DNA of 64,000 nt from Williamsia serinedens. GTDB taxonomy: Bacteria; Actinomycetota; Actinomycetes; Mycobacteriales; Mycobacteriaceae. The notes beneath the pieces were generated by a model. That model saw only the letters and a list, made by a program, of their open reading frames with translations. It was not told where the DNA came from and searched no databases. The stretch spans positions 248,001-312,000 of the forward strand of contig NZ_JAMTCG010000004.1 of assembly GCF_024171725.1 (NCBI RefSeq), given 5' to 3'. Positions 16,931 through 27,026 of this stretch are shown here, one piece after another (the stretch's first letter is position 1; each line of letters starts with the position of its first letter). The position numbers were made by a program, and so were the translations under genes.

Positions 16931-17995
16931 TCAGGCCGGGCCCTTGCGCACGTAGAGCAGGCGGTCGCCCTCCTCGATCGCGTCGACCTCGCTGTCGTCG
17001 ACGCGGTAGAGACGGCCGTCGCGGACGACACCGAGGACGATGTCCACGAGGTGCTGGGGGCTGGCGCCGTGCTCGTCGCGCTCGACGTCGCGTTCGGCGA
17101 TCGCGTAGCCCTCGTCGGGGGTGAGGAGGTCCTCGATGACCTCGACGACCGCGGGGGTCGAGGTCGCCAGACCCAGCAGCCGACCTGCGGTCTCGGAGGA
17201 GACGACGACGGAGTTGGCGCCCGACTGCCGGATGAGGTGGGTGTTCTCGGCCTCGCGGATGGAGGCGACGATCTTCGCGCGCGGCGCGAGCTCCCGCGCG
17301 GTGAGCGTGGCGAGGACGGCGGTGTCGTCGCGGTTGGCTGCGATGACGATCGACGCGGCGTGCTGCGCGCCGGCCAGACGCAGCACATCCGATCGCGTGG
17401 CGTCGCCGCGCACGGTGACGAGGCCCTCGGCGGCCGCGCCGTCGAGGACGACCTGCTGCGAGTCGACGACGACGATCTCCGACGGCTTGGTGCCGTCCGC
17501 CAGCATCGCGCGCACCGCGGTCTTGCCCTTCGTGCCGTACCCGACGACGACGGTGTGGTTGCGCACCTTGCTCCTCCAACGCTGGATCTTCAGGGCCTGC
17601 CGCGACCGCTCGGTGAGCACCTCGAGCGTCGTACCGACCAACACGATCAGGAACATCACGCGCAGCGGCGTGATGACGAGGACGTTGATCAGACGCGCCT
17701 CGGGGGTGAACGGGGTGATGTCGCCGTAGCCCGTCGTCGACAGCGACACCGTCGCGTAGTACAGGCAGTCCAGGAACGACAGCTCGTTGTCCTGGACGTC
17801 GCGGTAGCCGTCGCGATCGAGGTAGACGATGATCACCGCCGCGAACAACGCGATGAGCGCGAACAGGACCCGTCGGCTGATGGCCCGTACCGGGCTGGCC
17901 TGCATCTCGGGGATGCGCACGACGCCGACCAGCGCGTGGTCGGGCATCGCGGTGAGGTCGTCCGGACGCAGGCGTCGACGAATGGGTCCAGGCAT
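16931..17995 (-). CDS. Two-TM potassium channel with RCK/TrkA-N domain
   Basis: This 354-residue protein has two membrane helices (about residues 41-58 and 105-125) around a pore loop with the selectivity filter TTGYGD (87-92). A cytoplasmic RCK domain follows, beginning VVVGYGTKGKTA, which binds a nucleotide or ion ligand, and a TrkA-C-like tail. It would move K+ across the cytoplasmic membrane as a tetramer. It corresponds to Rv3200c. ATG 17995 is preceded by TAGAGT (18003-18008) with seven bases between, a clear leaderless pattern. The divergent DoxX-like gene starts 50 bp away. Confidence 0.94.
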   Translation of the reverse strand: MPGPIRRRLRPDDLTAMPDHALVGVVRIPEMQASPVRAISRRVLFALIALFAAVIIVYLDRDGYRDVQDNELSFLDCLYYATVSLSTTGYGDITPFTPEARLINVLVITPLRVMFLIVLVGTTLEVLTERSRQALKIQRWRSKVRNHTVVVGYGTKGKTAVRAMLADGTKPSEIVVVDSQQVVLDGAAAEGLVTVRGDATRSDVLRLAGAQHAASIVIAANRDDTAVLATLTARELAPRAKIVASIREAENTHLIRQSGANSVVVSSETAGRLLGLATSTPAVVEVIEDLLTPDEGYAIAERDVERDEHGASPQHLVDIVLGVVRDGRLYRVDDSEVDAIEEGDRLLYVRKGPA

Positions 17996-18045
17996 CACGG
18001 GGACTCTAGCCCGATCACCGACGGCGATCAGGCACAGTGGTGCGC

Positions 18046-18459
18046 ATGGCAACGCTCCTGGACAAGCTTCCGACCCCCGCCGCGGTCCGACGTCGACGCG
18101 CCGCCGAGCGTGACGCCCGGATCATGGGCAGCGCCCTCATCGGGATGGGCGTCCTGCACTTCGCCGTGCCCGGCCCCTTCGACTCGATCGTGCCGCCCGA
18201 GATCCCCGGTGACGCACGGACTCTGACCTATGCCTCGGGCGCGGCGGAGGCGGCGATCGGGGTGGGGTTGCTGGTCCCGCGGACGCGACGGCTCTCGGCG
18301 ACCGCCGCGGTCGCGCTGTTCGTCGCCGTCTTCCCCGCGAACGTGAACACCCTGCGGCTGTTCAAGGACAAGCCGCTGCTGCTGGCCGGCGCGGTCGCGC
18401 GACTGCCGCTGCAGGTCCCGATGATCACGACCGCTCTGCGGATCCGTCGGGAGTCCTGA
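18046..18459 (+). CDS. DoxX-like small membrane protein
   Basis: The 137-residue product has about three to four hydrophobic segments and the pattern LHFAVP ... IVPPEIP ... YASGAAEAAIGVGLLVPRTRR ... VFPANV, which I associate with DoxX-like membrane proteins of actinobacteria. Function is poorly defined; some DoxX proteins take part in redox-linked membrane complexes. ATG 18046 was chosen over GTG 18037; CACAGT lies seven bases before it. The last 35 bp overlap the 3' end of adnB on the other strand. Confidence 0.85.
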   Translation: MATLLDKLPTPAAVRRRRAAERDARIMGSALIGMGVLHFAVPGPFDSIVPPEIPGDARTLTYASGAAEAAIGVGLLVPRTRRLSATAAVALFVAVFPANVNTLRLFKDKPLLLAGAVARLPLQVPMITTALRIRRES

Positions 18460-21400
18460 CCGCCAGCAGTCGGGCGAGGCCGTCGCGGTCGGGCAGGTCG
18501 TCGGGTTCGACGGTGACGCCGGGCCGGACGTAGTGGAAGGCCGCGCGGACGCGGTCGAGCGGCACCCCCGACAACTCCGACCACGCCACCCGGTAGGCAG
18601 CCAGCTGCACCTGCAGTGACGCCCTGTGCGCGGCGTCGGGCAGGGCGCCGGTCTTCCAGTCGACGACGATCGCCGACCCGTCCGGCTCGGTGAACACCGC
18701 GTCGATGCGTCCGCGGACGACGGTGTCGCCGACGACCGTCTCGAACGGCACCTCCACCTCGGTCGGTGTCCGGGCCGCCCAGGGCGACGCCAGGAACGCC
18801 TCCCGCAGTGCCGCGAGGTCGGCGTCGGCGTCGGTGGACTCGTCGGCCGCGCCGGGCAACTCGTCGGTGTCGAGCAGTCGGGTGGCGCCGAAGCGCCGCT
18901 CGACCCAGGCGTGGAACGCGGTGCCGCGTCGGGCCAGGCGGTTGGGCTTGAACGGCATCGGTCGACGCAGACGGCGTGCGAACGCGGCCTGGTCGGTGTC
19001 GAGTTCGACGAGCTCGCTGACCGACAGGTGTTGCGGCAGAGCCACTTCGAGGTCGTAGACGGATTCCGCGGCGCGCTCGGCGAGGAGCGCGTCCACCTCA
19101 CGCTCGAGGACGGTGAGGTCGTCGTCGGGGTCCGGGTCGGCGGCGGCGACCGATGTCGGGGTGTCGAACAGTCCGGGCGCACCACGGCGGCGCAACGCCT
19201 CGCGCACCCGGTCGGCGCCGGCGACGATGGACGGCCGGTGGTCACCCAGCGGGTCCCGCGGCCACTCGACGGCGACGGCCTGTTCGGCGAGCGGGTTCGT
19301 CGCACCGTCGGCGGGATCGTCGGCCCAGGTGACGATGCGCATCCCCGGATCGTCGGCCTCCCGGACGATCTCGGCGATCTCGGCCAGGAACTCCGACGGG
19401 CCCTTCGGCTTGTCGTGCTTGGCCGTCCAGTGGTGACCGGAGACCAGCAGACGACGCTGTGTGCGGGTGAGGGCGACGTAGAGCAGTCGCCGGTCCTCCT
19501 CCAGTTTCCGGTCCCGCAGGGCCTGCTTGTGGTCGTCGATGCGTTCGACGAGCTCCTTGCGGTCGTCGACGCCCTCGAGCCGCAGCGGCGGGAAGCCGAC
19601 CCCGGACGCGTCGGCGAGATCACCACGCAGGTCGGCGGGGAGTTCGCGGGCGCTGCCGAGCCACGTGCCGTCGGCCTTGCCACCCGGGAAGATGTCGGTG
19701 CACACGTGCGGCAGGACGATGACCTCCCACTCGAGGCCCTTCGCGGCGTGCATGGTGAGGATCTGGACGCGGTCGTCGGCGATCTCGACCGCACCCATCT
19801 CCAGGCCCTTCTCGACGGTGGCCGCCGAGTCGAGGAAGGCGAGCAACCCCGACAGCGTGGCCGACGGACGTTCGGCGTAGGTCGCGACGTGCTCGGCGAA
19901 GGCGTCGAGGTGTTCGCGGCCGGTGATGACACCCCGCATCCGACGCGCCCGGACCTGGGTCTCGACCGCGACCCCGAGGGTGGCCTCGACGTCGGCGACG
20001 AGATCCGGCAGCGACTGCCCGATCCGGCGCCGCAGGCCGTCGAGCATGTGCCCGAGGGCGACGATGCGCTGGTGGCCGGTCGGGCTGTACCGCGACGCCT
20101 CCCCCGGGTCGGCGATCGCGTCCCCGAGGCCGGCCTGATCGACACTGTCGGACGGGAGGACCGCGTCGAGCGCGTCGTCGAGGGCGGCCACCGAGTCGAC
20201 CGTTCCCGCCGCGCCCGGTCCGCCCGCGACCGCGAGTTCCCGGGCGCGACGCCAGAGTGCGGCCAGGTCCGCCGCACCCAGGCGGAACCGCGCACCGGTG
20301 AGCAGTCGCATCGCGGCGGTACCGGCCATCGGGTCCGCCATGAGGCGCAGCGTCGCGACGATGTCCTGGATCTCGGGGACGAACAGCAGACCGCCGATGC
20401 CGACGACCTCCACGGGGATGTTGCGCTTCTCCAGCTCCGCCGCCAGCGGGGCCGAGTCCTCGTTGCGGCGCACCAGGATCGCCGTGGTCGGCGGGGACTG
20501 ACCCGCACGCTCGGCCGCGTCGTACTCCTCCACCACGACGTCGGCGATCCACCGTCGCTCGTCGTCGACGGTCTCGTGCAGTGCGACGTCGACGCTTCCC
20601 TCGGGCGCGTCGTCGCGGGACCGCAGCACGCTGACGGGGATCCCGGCGGCGCGCAGGTCCTCCGACACCCGGTTGGCGAGCCGCAGTGCGGTCCGCGGGT
20701 TGCGCCAGCTCGTCAGCAGTTCCCGACGGGGCGCGGGCGAACCCGACGCCGTCGGGAAGTCGGTGGCGAAGCGCGGGAGGTTGGCCGCCGACGCGCCGCG
20801 CCACCCGTAGATCGACTGGATCGGGTCGCCGACGGCCGTCACGGCGACGAGTGGACGGTCGGGTCCCGACAACCCACCGAACAACCGGGACAACAGGATC
20901 CGTTGCGAGTGTCCGGTGTCCTGGTACTCGTCGAGCAGGACGGCCCGGACGGTCGCCCGTTCGGCCTCGGCGACCTCGGGGTGGTCGCGGACGAGGCGTG
21001 CCGCCAGCGACATCTGACTGCCGAAGTCCAGGACGTTCTGACTGCGCATCGTGTCGGCCAGACGCTGCACCAGCGGGACCAGACGGTGCCGCTCGGCGAC
21101 CACCGCCTGCATGTCGCGCAGCGTCTTCGCCGGTTCGGCTCGTTGCCGGGGGCCGGGCGGCAGCGTGTCGATCAGTCGGTGCAGTTCCGTTCCGCTGCGG
21201 GCGATCTCGGCGAGATCGACGAGGTGCTCGGCGGCGTCGGAGTACAGCGACAGCACCGACTCGGTGACGCCCTGCGGGGTCTTGGTGGTCTCGAGGTCGT
21301 CGGTCCATCCACCCACGACCTCGAACGCGACCTGCCACAGCTCGGTCTCCGACAGCAGCGTCGACGCCGGCTCCACCGGCAACAGGAGTCCGTGATCGGC

Positions 21401-21814
21401 GATCAGGCGCCCCGCGTAGGCGTGGTAGGTGCTGACCTCGGGGTCGGCCGCGCGGAGCACGGCCCGGGTGGAGCCGTCGGGATCCCACTGCAGCATGGCC
21501 GACGACGCGGCGAGCATGGCGAGGCGTCGGCGGATGCGGGCGGCCAGTTCGGCGGCGGCCTTCCGGGTGAAGGTGAGTCCGGTGATCTCGTCCGGCGAGA
21601 CCATGCGGTTGGCGACCAGCCACACCACGCGCGCGGCCATCGTCTCGGTCTTCCCGGCGCCGGCGCCCGCCACGACGAGCAACGGTTCCATCGGCGCCTC
21701 GATCACCGCGACCTGTTCGTCGGTCGGCGGCGGGAGACCCAGTGCGGCGGACAGGCTGCGGGCCGAGATCACCGGCCGTCGGGTGAACGCGCCCGCGGTC
21801 AGGACGTCAGTCAT
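18425..21814 (-). CDS. adnB: AdnB, helicase-nuclease subunit of the AdnAB DNA end-resection complex
   Basis: The 1129-residue protein has an N-terminal UvrD-like motor with Walker A GAGAGKT (residues 50-56), [33 protein letters not shown] and ALTRTQRR, and a C-terminal RecB-type nuclease with GRIDAVF and VVDWKTG followed by QLAAYR. AdnAB is the actinobacterial end-resection motor-nuclease acting at double-strand breaks. Its ATG overlaps the adnA stop by eight bases (ATGACTGA), so the subunits are translationally coupled. It corresponds to Rv3201c. The 3' end overlaps the DoxX-like gene by 35 bp in convergent orientation. Confidence 0.96.
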   Translation of the reverse strand: MTDVLTAGAFTRRPVISARSLSAALGLPPPTDEQVAVIEAPMEPLLVVAGAGAGKTETMAARVVWLVANRMVSPDEITGLTFTRKAAAELAARIRRRLAMLAASSAMLQWDPDGSTRAVLRAADPEVSTYHAYAGRLIADHGLLLPVEPASTLLSETELWQVAFEVVGGWTDDLETTKTPQGVTESVLSLYSDAAEHLVDLAEIARSGTELHRLIDTLPPGPRQRAEPAKTLRDMQAVVAERHRLVPLVQRLADTMRSQNVLDFGSQMSLAARLVRDHPEVAEAERATVRAVLLDEYQDTGHSQRILLSRLFGGLSGPDRPLVAVTAVGDPIQSIYGWRGASAANLPRFATDFPTASGSPAPRRELLTSWRNPRTALRLANRVSEDLRAAGIPVSVLRSRDDAPEGSVDVALHETVDDERRWIADVVVEEYDAAERAGQSPPTTAILVRRNEDSAPLAAELEKRNIPVEVVGIGGLLFVPEIQDIVATLRLMADPMAGTAAMRLLTGARFRLGAADLAALWRRARELAVAGGPGAAGTVDSVAALDDALDAVLPSDSVDQAGLGDAIADPGEASRYSPTGHQRIVALGHMLDGLRRRIGQSLPDLVADVEATLGVAVETQVRARRMRGVITGREHLDAFAEHVATYAERPSATLSGLLAFLDSAATVEKGLEMGAVEIADDRVQILTMHAAKGLEWEVIVLPHVCTDIFPGGKADGTWLGSARELPADLRGDLADASGVGFPPLRLEGVDDRKELVERIDDHKQALRDRKLEEDRRLLYVALTRTQRRLLVSGHHWTAKHDKPKGPSEFLAEIAEIVREADDPGMRIVTWADDPADGATNPLAEQAVAVEWPRDPLGDHRPSIVAGADRVREALRRRGAPGLFDTPTSVAAADPDPDDDLTVLEREVDALLAERAAESVYDLEVALPQHLSVSELVELDTDQAAFARRLRRPMPFKPNRLARRGTAFHAWVERRFGATRLLDTDELPGAADESTDADADLAALREAFLASPWAARTPTEVEVPFETVVGDTVVRGRIDAVFTEPDGSAIVVDWKTGALPDAAHRASLQVQLAAYRVAWSELSGVPLDRVRAAFHYVRPGVTVEPDDLPDRDGLARLLAVRTPDGSAERS

Positions 21815-24800
21815 CGGTCACCGCCTTCCCGGCCAACGACGCCGGGCACGACGCGGTCAGCGGGCAGCGCACGCAGCCGGGGTTGACGGTGGCGAGGAAC
21901 GTCGGGCCGGCGCTGCGTCGTGCGGCGTCCCGGACGAGCTGCGTCCACTCGGCGATGTGGTCGGCGGTGAGCGGCGGTTGCACGCGTTCCGCGGCGCCGG
22001 TCGTCCTGTTCGACGACGAGACGTAGACCAGCCGTCCCCCACCGGGTTCCGTCCGCGGCACGCCCTCGACACCGCCGAGGTGCACCGCGAGCTGGTAGGT
22101 CGCCAGCTGCGGGTGCTCCGCGGCGTCGTCCTTGCTGATCGGGGTCTTGCCGGTCTTGACGTCGACGATGACCGGCCGGCCCTGCGCGTCCCGTTCGAGG
22201 CGGTCGATGCGTCCCTTGATACGCACCCCGACGGCGTCGTCGGGATCGGACGGATCGGGGGGAAGGACCACGTCCACGTCGACCTCGACACCGATCTCCT
22301 CCAGGTCGCCGCGAGACCGTTCCAGCCAGGTGCCGAAGTGGTCGAGCATGGACTCCACCCGCGCCAGCTCGTGCGTGGAGTACCACTGCGCGCCGACGTC
22401 GACCTGATCCCAGATGCGTCGCAGGGACGCCGTCACCTCGTCCGGCGGGATCTGCCCGGCCAACGCCTGCACCAGGGTGTGGACGACGGTGCCCGCTACC
22501 GCGGGTGCCGAGTCGCCGTCGCGGCCGCCGGCCCGCTCGAACATCCACCGCAGCGAGCACCGGTGGACGGCCTCGACGCTCGACGGCGAGACGGTGATCG
22601 GCCCGCGGGACGGATCCCACAGCGGCGCGTCGGTGCTCGGCTCGGCGATGCCGAACCAGTCGTCGGGGTGCGCGCCTGGCACGCCGGCGTCGGCGAGGCG
22701 CGCCAGCATCTCGGCGACGCGCGGATCGGCGTCGGGTGCGCTCACCCGGGCCCGCAGCGCCGCCACGATCGACGGCAGCGACAGGGTGCGGCGGACGGCG
22801 GGTGCGACCTCGAGAAGCCCGTCGGCGGAGACGACGGGGCCGGCGTCGTCCTCGTCGGCGCCGCCGGAGAGGAGCGCGGCGAGTTCGACGAGGAACCGCG
22901 ACGGCGCCGCGTCCCCGCCACCGTCGTCCACGGCGGTCACGAGCAGCCGCCTGCGGGCACGCGAGCAGGCGACGAGGAAGAGCCGGCGCTCGTCGGCGAC
23001 GGCGACCGCGGTACGGGAGACGGTGTCGAGCCCGTCCACGGCGACACCGTCGAGGAGGTCGACCAGGGCGGGCGTGCCGAGGATGCCGCCGCGGCTGCGC
23101 AACGCGGGCCACAGGCCGTCCTGGACACCGGCCACGGCGACGACGTCCCACTCCCGTCCCGCCGCGCTGTGCGCCGACACGATGGTCACCGCGTCGGCGC
23201 CGCCAGTGCGCCGCGGCGCCTCCCCGGCGATCCGCAACGCGCACACGTGGTCGACGAAGGCGTCGATGCCGGCGGCCGGGAGGTTGTCGGTGAATCCCGC
23301 GGCGACGTCGAAGAGTGCGACCACCGCGTCGAGGTCGCGGTCGGCCTGGTCGGCGGCGGGGCCGCCGCGCAATGCGGTCGCCGACCACCGGCGAGCCAGC
23401 CCGCTCGCGTCCCACGCCGCCCACAGCACGTCCTCCACGCCGCCACCGCGGCGCTCCTCGCGCCGCGCGGCGCGCACCACGTCGCGGACGCGGACGAGCG
23501 GTGCACGTTCTGCCGCGGTGAGGGCGTCGAGCCGCGCCGACGCGTCGACACCGGCCGGTGTGTCGAGGTCGTCGGCGAGAACGGCGACGATGACGTCGAT
23601 CGAATCCTGCAGGGATGCCGCCGGTTCCGCGTCGAGACCGCGCCGGAGCCCGCGGCGGAGGCGGCGGACCGACGTCGGGTCCGCCCCGCCGATCGGTCCC
23701 GACAGCACCGCGAGCGCCTCGTCGCCGTCGACGGCCCCGTCGACCGCGCGCAGCACCGACAGGAGCGCGGCCACCGCCCGCTGCTTGTGCAGCGGCAGCT
23801 CGGAGGCCGGGGTGACCACGGGGACACCGGTGGCGCGCAGTGCCCGACGCAGTGCCGCCGCCGACCGCGCCACCGACCGGGTCACGATCGCCATCTCCGA
23901 CCAGGGAACCCCCTCGAAGACATGCGCGCGTCGCAGGGCGTCGGCGATCGCGGTCGCCTCCTTCGCCACGGACGCGTAGGCCTCCACGCGCACCGCGGGT
24001 CCGGCGCCGAGCACGGTCGTCGAACCGGGATGGTCGTCCGGGTGGTCCCCGGGCCGGCGGGCGGGCCGGACGGCGCCGGGCAGACGCGCGGCGATCGCGT
24101 CGACGACGGAGGTGATCTCCGGCGACGCACGGCGATCGGTGGTGAGCACGACGTCGTGCGGGGAACCGTCGTCCACCAGGTCGTCGAGGAAGCGGGGGCT
24201 CGCGCCGCGGAACGCGAAGACCGTCTGATCGCGGTCGCCGGCGACGACGGTCTCCGCCGCCCCGGTGCCGATGAGCCGGACGAGGTGCGCGGCCTGCGGG
24301 TCGAGGTGCTGCGCGTCGTCGACGAGGAGGTGACGGATCCGCGCGCGCTCCCCGTCGAGCAGGGCGTCGTCGGTGGACAGCGCGGTGAGCGCCGACCCGA
24401 TGAGCTCCGCCGCGTCCACCGCGGGCGAGGTGGCGTGCGGCGACGCCGAACCGACCGCCGCGCGCAGCAGCGTCGTCTGCTCGTACTGGCGGTAGGCGAT
24501 GCCCGCGGCGACCCACTCGTCGCGGCCGTGCACCCGGCCGAGGGTGATGAGCTTCTCCGGGCCGACCCCGCGCTCGGCCGCGCGCATGATCAGGTCGCGC
24601 AGGGCCTGCGCGAACCCGTCGGTGTGCAGGGCGGGGCGCAGTCGCTCCGGCCAGTTGCGCGCGCCGTCGGCGATGTCGCCGGCGAGCAGTTCGCGCAGCA
24701 CGGCGTCCTGCTCGGAGCCGGTGATCAGTCGCGGCGGCGGGTTGCCGTTCGCCGACGCCTGCAGTCGCAGGACGGCGAACGCGTAGGAGTGGACCGTCCG

Positions 24801-25181
24801 CACGAGCGGCTCGCGGGTGGACCGGTGGGCGGCGTCATGCGCGGGCCGGGCGAGTACGCGGCGGGTGATCTCCTCCCTCAGGCGTACGGCGGCGCGACGG
24901 TCGGAGGCGAGGACCAGGACGGATTCGGGGTCGGCTCCGGCCGCGGTCAGGCGTGACACCGCGACGTCGACGACGAGGGCGGTCTTCCCGGTGCCGGGAC
25001 CACCGGTGACACGGGTCGGCTGCCAGTCACGACCGGCACGCGGCAGCGGTGCCTGCACCAGCGCGGCCGCAGACCCGTCCCACATGCGGACCGGCGTGTC
25101 GATCCGGGGGGCGGTGACCAGGGAGGCGGGGACCTCGACTCGCCGTCGTGCACGGCCGTCGTGCGGTGACCCGTCGTACAT
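21807..25181 (-). CDS. adnA: AdnA, helicase-nuclease subunit of the AdnAB DNA end-resection complex
   Basis: From ATG 25181 the product is 1124 residues. It has Walker A GPGTGKT (61-67), LLVDDAQHLD in place of the usual DExx box, GDRDQTVFAFRGA and a C-terminal nuclease with GRIDRLE and VIVDVKTGK. Cysteines in HRCSLRW and in the final GCVRCPLTASC fit the four-cysteine iron-sulfur clasp known from AddB-type nucleases. DDAQ instead of DEXQ suggests a weakened motor, as described for the AdnA subunit. The start is supported by GGAGGAGG nine bases upstream. It corresponds to Rv3202c. Confidence 0.95.
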   Translation of the reverse strand: MYDGSPHDGRARRRVEVPASLVTAPRIDTPVRMWDGSAAALVQAPLPRAGRDWQPTRVTGGPGTGKTALVVDVAVSRLTAAGADPESVLVLASDRRAAVRLREEITRRVLARPAHDAAHRSTREPLVRTVHSYAFAVLRLQASANGNPPPRLITGSEQDAVLRELLAGDIADGARNWPERLRPALHTDGFAQALRDLIMRAAERGVGPEKLITLGRVHGRDEWVAAGIAYRQYEQTTLLRAAVGSASPHATSPAVDAAELIGSALTALSTDDALLDGERARIRHLLVDDAQHLDPQAAHLVRLIGTGAAETVVAGDRDQTVFAFRGASPRFLDDLVDDGSPHDVVLTTDRRASPEITSVVDAIAARLPGAVRPARRPGDHPDDHPGSTTVLGAGPAVRVEAYASVAKEATAIADALRRAHVFEGVPWSEMAIVTRSVARSAAALRRALRATGVPVVTPASELPLHKQRAVAALLSVLRAVDGAVDGDEALAVLSGPIGGADPTSVRRLRRGLRRGLDAEPAASLQDSIDVIVAVLADDLDTPAGVDASARLDALTAAERAPLVRVRDVVRAARREERRGGGVEDVLWAAWDASGLARRWSATALRGGPAADQADRDLDAVVALFDVAAGFTDNLPAAGIDAFVDHVCALRIAGEAPRRTGGADAVTIVSAHSAAGREWDVVAVAGVQDGLWPALRSRGGILGTPALVDLLDGVAVDGLDTVSRTAVAVADERRLFLVACSRARRRLLVTAVDDGGGDAAPSRFLVELAALLSGGADEDDAGPVVSADGLLEVAPAVRRTLSLPSIVAALRARVSAPDADPRVAEMLARLADAGVPGAHPDDWFGIAEPSTDAPLWDPSRGPITVSPSSVEAVHRCSLRWMFERAGGRDGDSAPAVAGTVVHTLVQALAGQIPPDEVTASLRRIWDQVDVGAQWYSTHELARVESMLDHFGTWLERSRGDLEEIGVEVDVDVVLPPDPSDPDDAVGVRIKGRIDRLERDAQGRPVIVDVKTGKTPISKDDAAEHPQLATYQLAVHLGGVEGVPRTEPGGGRLVYVSSSNRTTGAAERVQPPLTADHIAEWTQLVRDAARRSAGPTFLATVNPGCVRCPLTASCPASLAGKAVTDD

Positions 25182-25248
25182 CGCAGACCTCCTCCGCCTC
25201 CGGTCGTCCCGCCCTCGATCGCCCCGTCTCCGGTCGACCCCGATCAGA

Positions 25249-25806
25249 TCACCCGCCACCGACAACGGCGACGGCCGGTGCCAGGAACCGTTCCACACAT
25301 CTCCTCTCGTCGTCGGGGCTCGGTTCGGGCATGACGACGAGGGCGATGATCGATCGCGTCAGCCATCGCGCGGTCGCGGCCGCGTCGGGCCCGTCGCCGC
25401 CCATCACGGTGCGCACCGCATCGGCGATGGCCGGGTGCGAGACGGCGAGACGGGCGGGCAACCCCGCGTCCGTGGAGAACCACGGGCCCAGCGCGGGGTC
25501 GTCGCGGATCGCGGCCAGCGCTGCCGTCACGGCGGTCACCGTGCGCTGCCGCGGGTCCACGACGTCGGCGGTGTCACGGACGATCGTCCGCAGGATGCGC
25601 TCGGTCGTGACCCGGACGTAGGAGGTGAGCACGTCGGTGCGCGTCGGGAAGTAGCGGTAGAGCGTGGCGCGGGAACAGCCTGCGGCCGCGGCGATGTCGG
25701 CCATGGTGACGGCGTCGACGCCCCGGTCCGCGAACAGGTCGGCGGCGACGTCGAGCAGCCGGCTCTCGGCCAGACGCACCCGATCCGTGGCGATCCAGTC
25801 CGTCAT
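25249..25806 (-). CDS. TetR family repressor, probable regulator of the P450 operon
   Basis: The 185-residue protein has an N-terminal helix-turn-helix (about residues 28-50: TMADIAAAAGCSRATLYRYFP) in the TetR pattern, then an all-helical ligand domain without a recognisable pocket signature. The ATG at 25806 overlaps the P450 stop as ATGA, so the two genes form one transcription unit. A palindrome at the P450 start is the obvious operator, which would give autoregulation. The effector is not predictable; it may be the P450 substrate. This pair lies between adnA and the lipV-like gene, where I recall nothing similar in M. tuberculosis. Confidence 0.9.
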   Translation of the reverse strand: MTDWIATDRVRLAESRLLDVAADLFADRGVDAVTMADIAAAAGCSRATLYRYFPTRTDVLTSYVRVTTERILRTIVRDTADVVDPRQRTVTAVTAALAAIRDDPALGPWFSTDAGLPARLAVSHPAIADAVRTVMGGDGPDAAATARWLTRSIIALVVMPEPSPDDERRCVERFLAPAVAVVGGG

Positions 25807-27026
25807 CGGGTGCCGAACCGCACCGGGACACGGGTGGGACGGCGGATGTAATTGCCGCGTGCCCAGGTGATGGCCGCGCTGTCGACGGTGAAGTCGCGAT
25901 GGGTCGCCAACAGTTCCTCCAGGGCCACGCGACCCTGCATGCGCGCGGCCGCCGCACCGAGGCAGTGGTGGGCGCCCCGGCTGAACGTCATGATCTGCCG
26001 TGGGTCGCGGTGGATGTCCAGACGGTCGGCGTCGTCGCCCCACCACCGCTCGTCCCGGTTCGCCGAGGCGTAGAGCAGCAACACCTTGCGGCCCGCCGGG
26101 ATGGTGACACCGTGCAGCGTGACGTCGGCGGTCGTGGTGCGCGCCAACCCCTGCACGGGCGAGGTGAGGCGCAGAAGTTCCTCGACGGCCGCGGGGATGA
26201 GGGACGGGTCGTCGGCGAGCTCGTCGCGTTGGTCGGGATGGGCCGCCAGCAGGTCGACGGCGCCGCCGAGGAGACCGGTCGTCGTGTCGTTGCCGCCCGC
26301 GACCATCGTGAACGTGAACGCGAGGATCGACAGCAGTCCCGCGGGGTCGTCGCCGACGCCCGCGGCCACGAGGTGGGAGACCGTGTCGTCGCCGGGATCG
26401 ACGCGTCGCCGCTCGACGAGGTCCGCGAAGTACCCCAGCATCTCCCCCACCGCCTCACCGGCGGACTGCATCGCAGTTCCGAGATCGCCGGTCGGATCGG
26501 CCCCGACGATCGCATCGGTCCAGGCGTCGAAACGGTCGCGGTCGGACTCGGGGACACCGAGGTAGTGAGCGACGACCATCGACGGCAGGGGCTTCGCGAG
26601 CAGGGCGACGAGATCGACCTCGTCGTCGGGCTCGATGCGCGACAACCGGTCTCGGACGAATCGACGCACCTGCGGTTCGACGTCGCGGACCTGGGTCGGG
26701 GTGAACCCGCGAGCGACCAGCGTCCGGAAACGCGTGTGATCCGGCGGGTCGAGCATGACCATCGGCGGGTTGTCGGACATGCCGATCGACTCGAGCTCCC
26801 CGTAGGTGACCGTCAGCCCCTGCGCGGACGAGAAGGTGGCGGAGTCGCTCGCCGCGGCGGCGACGTCCTCGTGGCGACTGAGCACGTACCAGTCGGCGCC
26901 GGGGTCGGTCTCGGGCACGACGTGGTGCACGGGGTCGTCGTCCCGCAGCCACCGGTAGTCGTCGAACGGATTCGCCCAGGAGGCACCGGACGGGAGGACG
27001 AACCGGCGAGACACATCATCGATCAT
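25803..27026 (-). CDS. Cytochrome P450 monooxygenase
   Basis: The 407-residue soluble P450 has the I-helix AGGNDTTT (residues 243-250), the K-helix ExxR as EELLR (283-286) and the heme-binding loop FSRGAHHCLG with Cys355 as thiolate ligand. Size and the LDPPDHTRFR motif fit class I bacterial P450s that take electrons from a ferredoxin; no ferredoxin or reductase gene is adjacent. The substrate is unknown. The ATG at 27026 has no clear ribosome site, but TTGACA lies 30 bases upstream and a palindrome overlaps the -10 region, so the transcript may be leaderless. It is followed by its TetR gene with a four-base overlap. Confidence 0.94.
   Translation of the reverse strand: MIDDVSRRFVLPSGASWANPFDDYRWLRDDDPVHHVVPETDPGADWYVLSRHEDVAAAASDSATFSSAQGLTVTYGELESIGMSDNPPMVMLDPPDHTRFRTLVARGFTPTQVRDVEPQVRRFVRDRLSRIEPDDEVDLVALLAKPLPSMVVAHYLGVPESDRDRFDAWTDAIVGADPTGDLGTAMQSAGEAVGEMLGYFADLVERRRVDPGDDTVSHLVAAGVGDDPAGLLSILAFTFTMVAGGNDTTTGLLGGAVDLLAAHPDQRDELADDPSLIPAAVEELLRLTSPVQGLARTTTADVTLHGVTIPAGRKVLLLYASANRDERWWGDDADRLDIHRDPRQIMTFSRGAHHCLGAAAARMQGRVALEELLATHRDFTVDSAAITWARGNYIRRPTRVPVRFGTR

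Noticed and set aside
18626-21886. 1086-codon open frame opposite adnB
   Set aside because: It mirrors adnB exactly, shows no domain and has the composition of an antisense frame.
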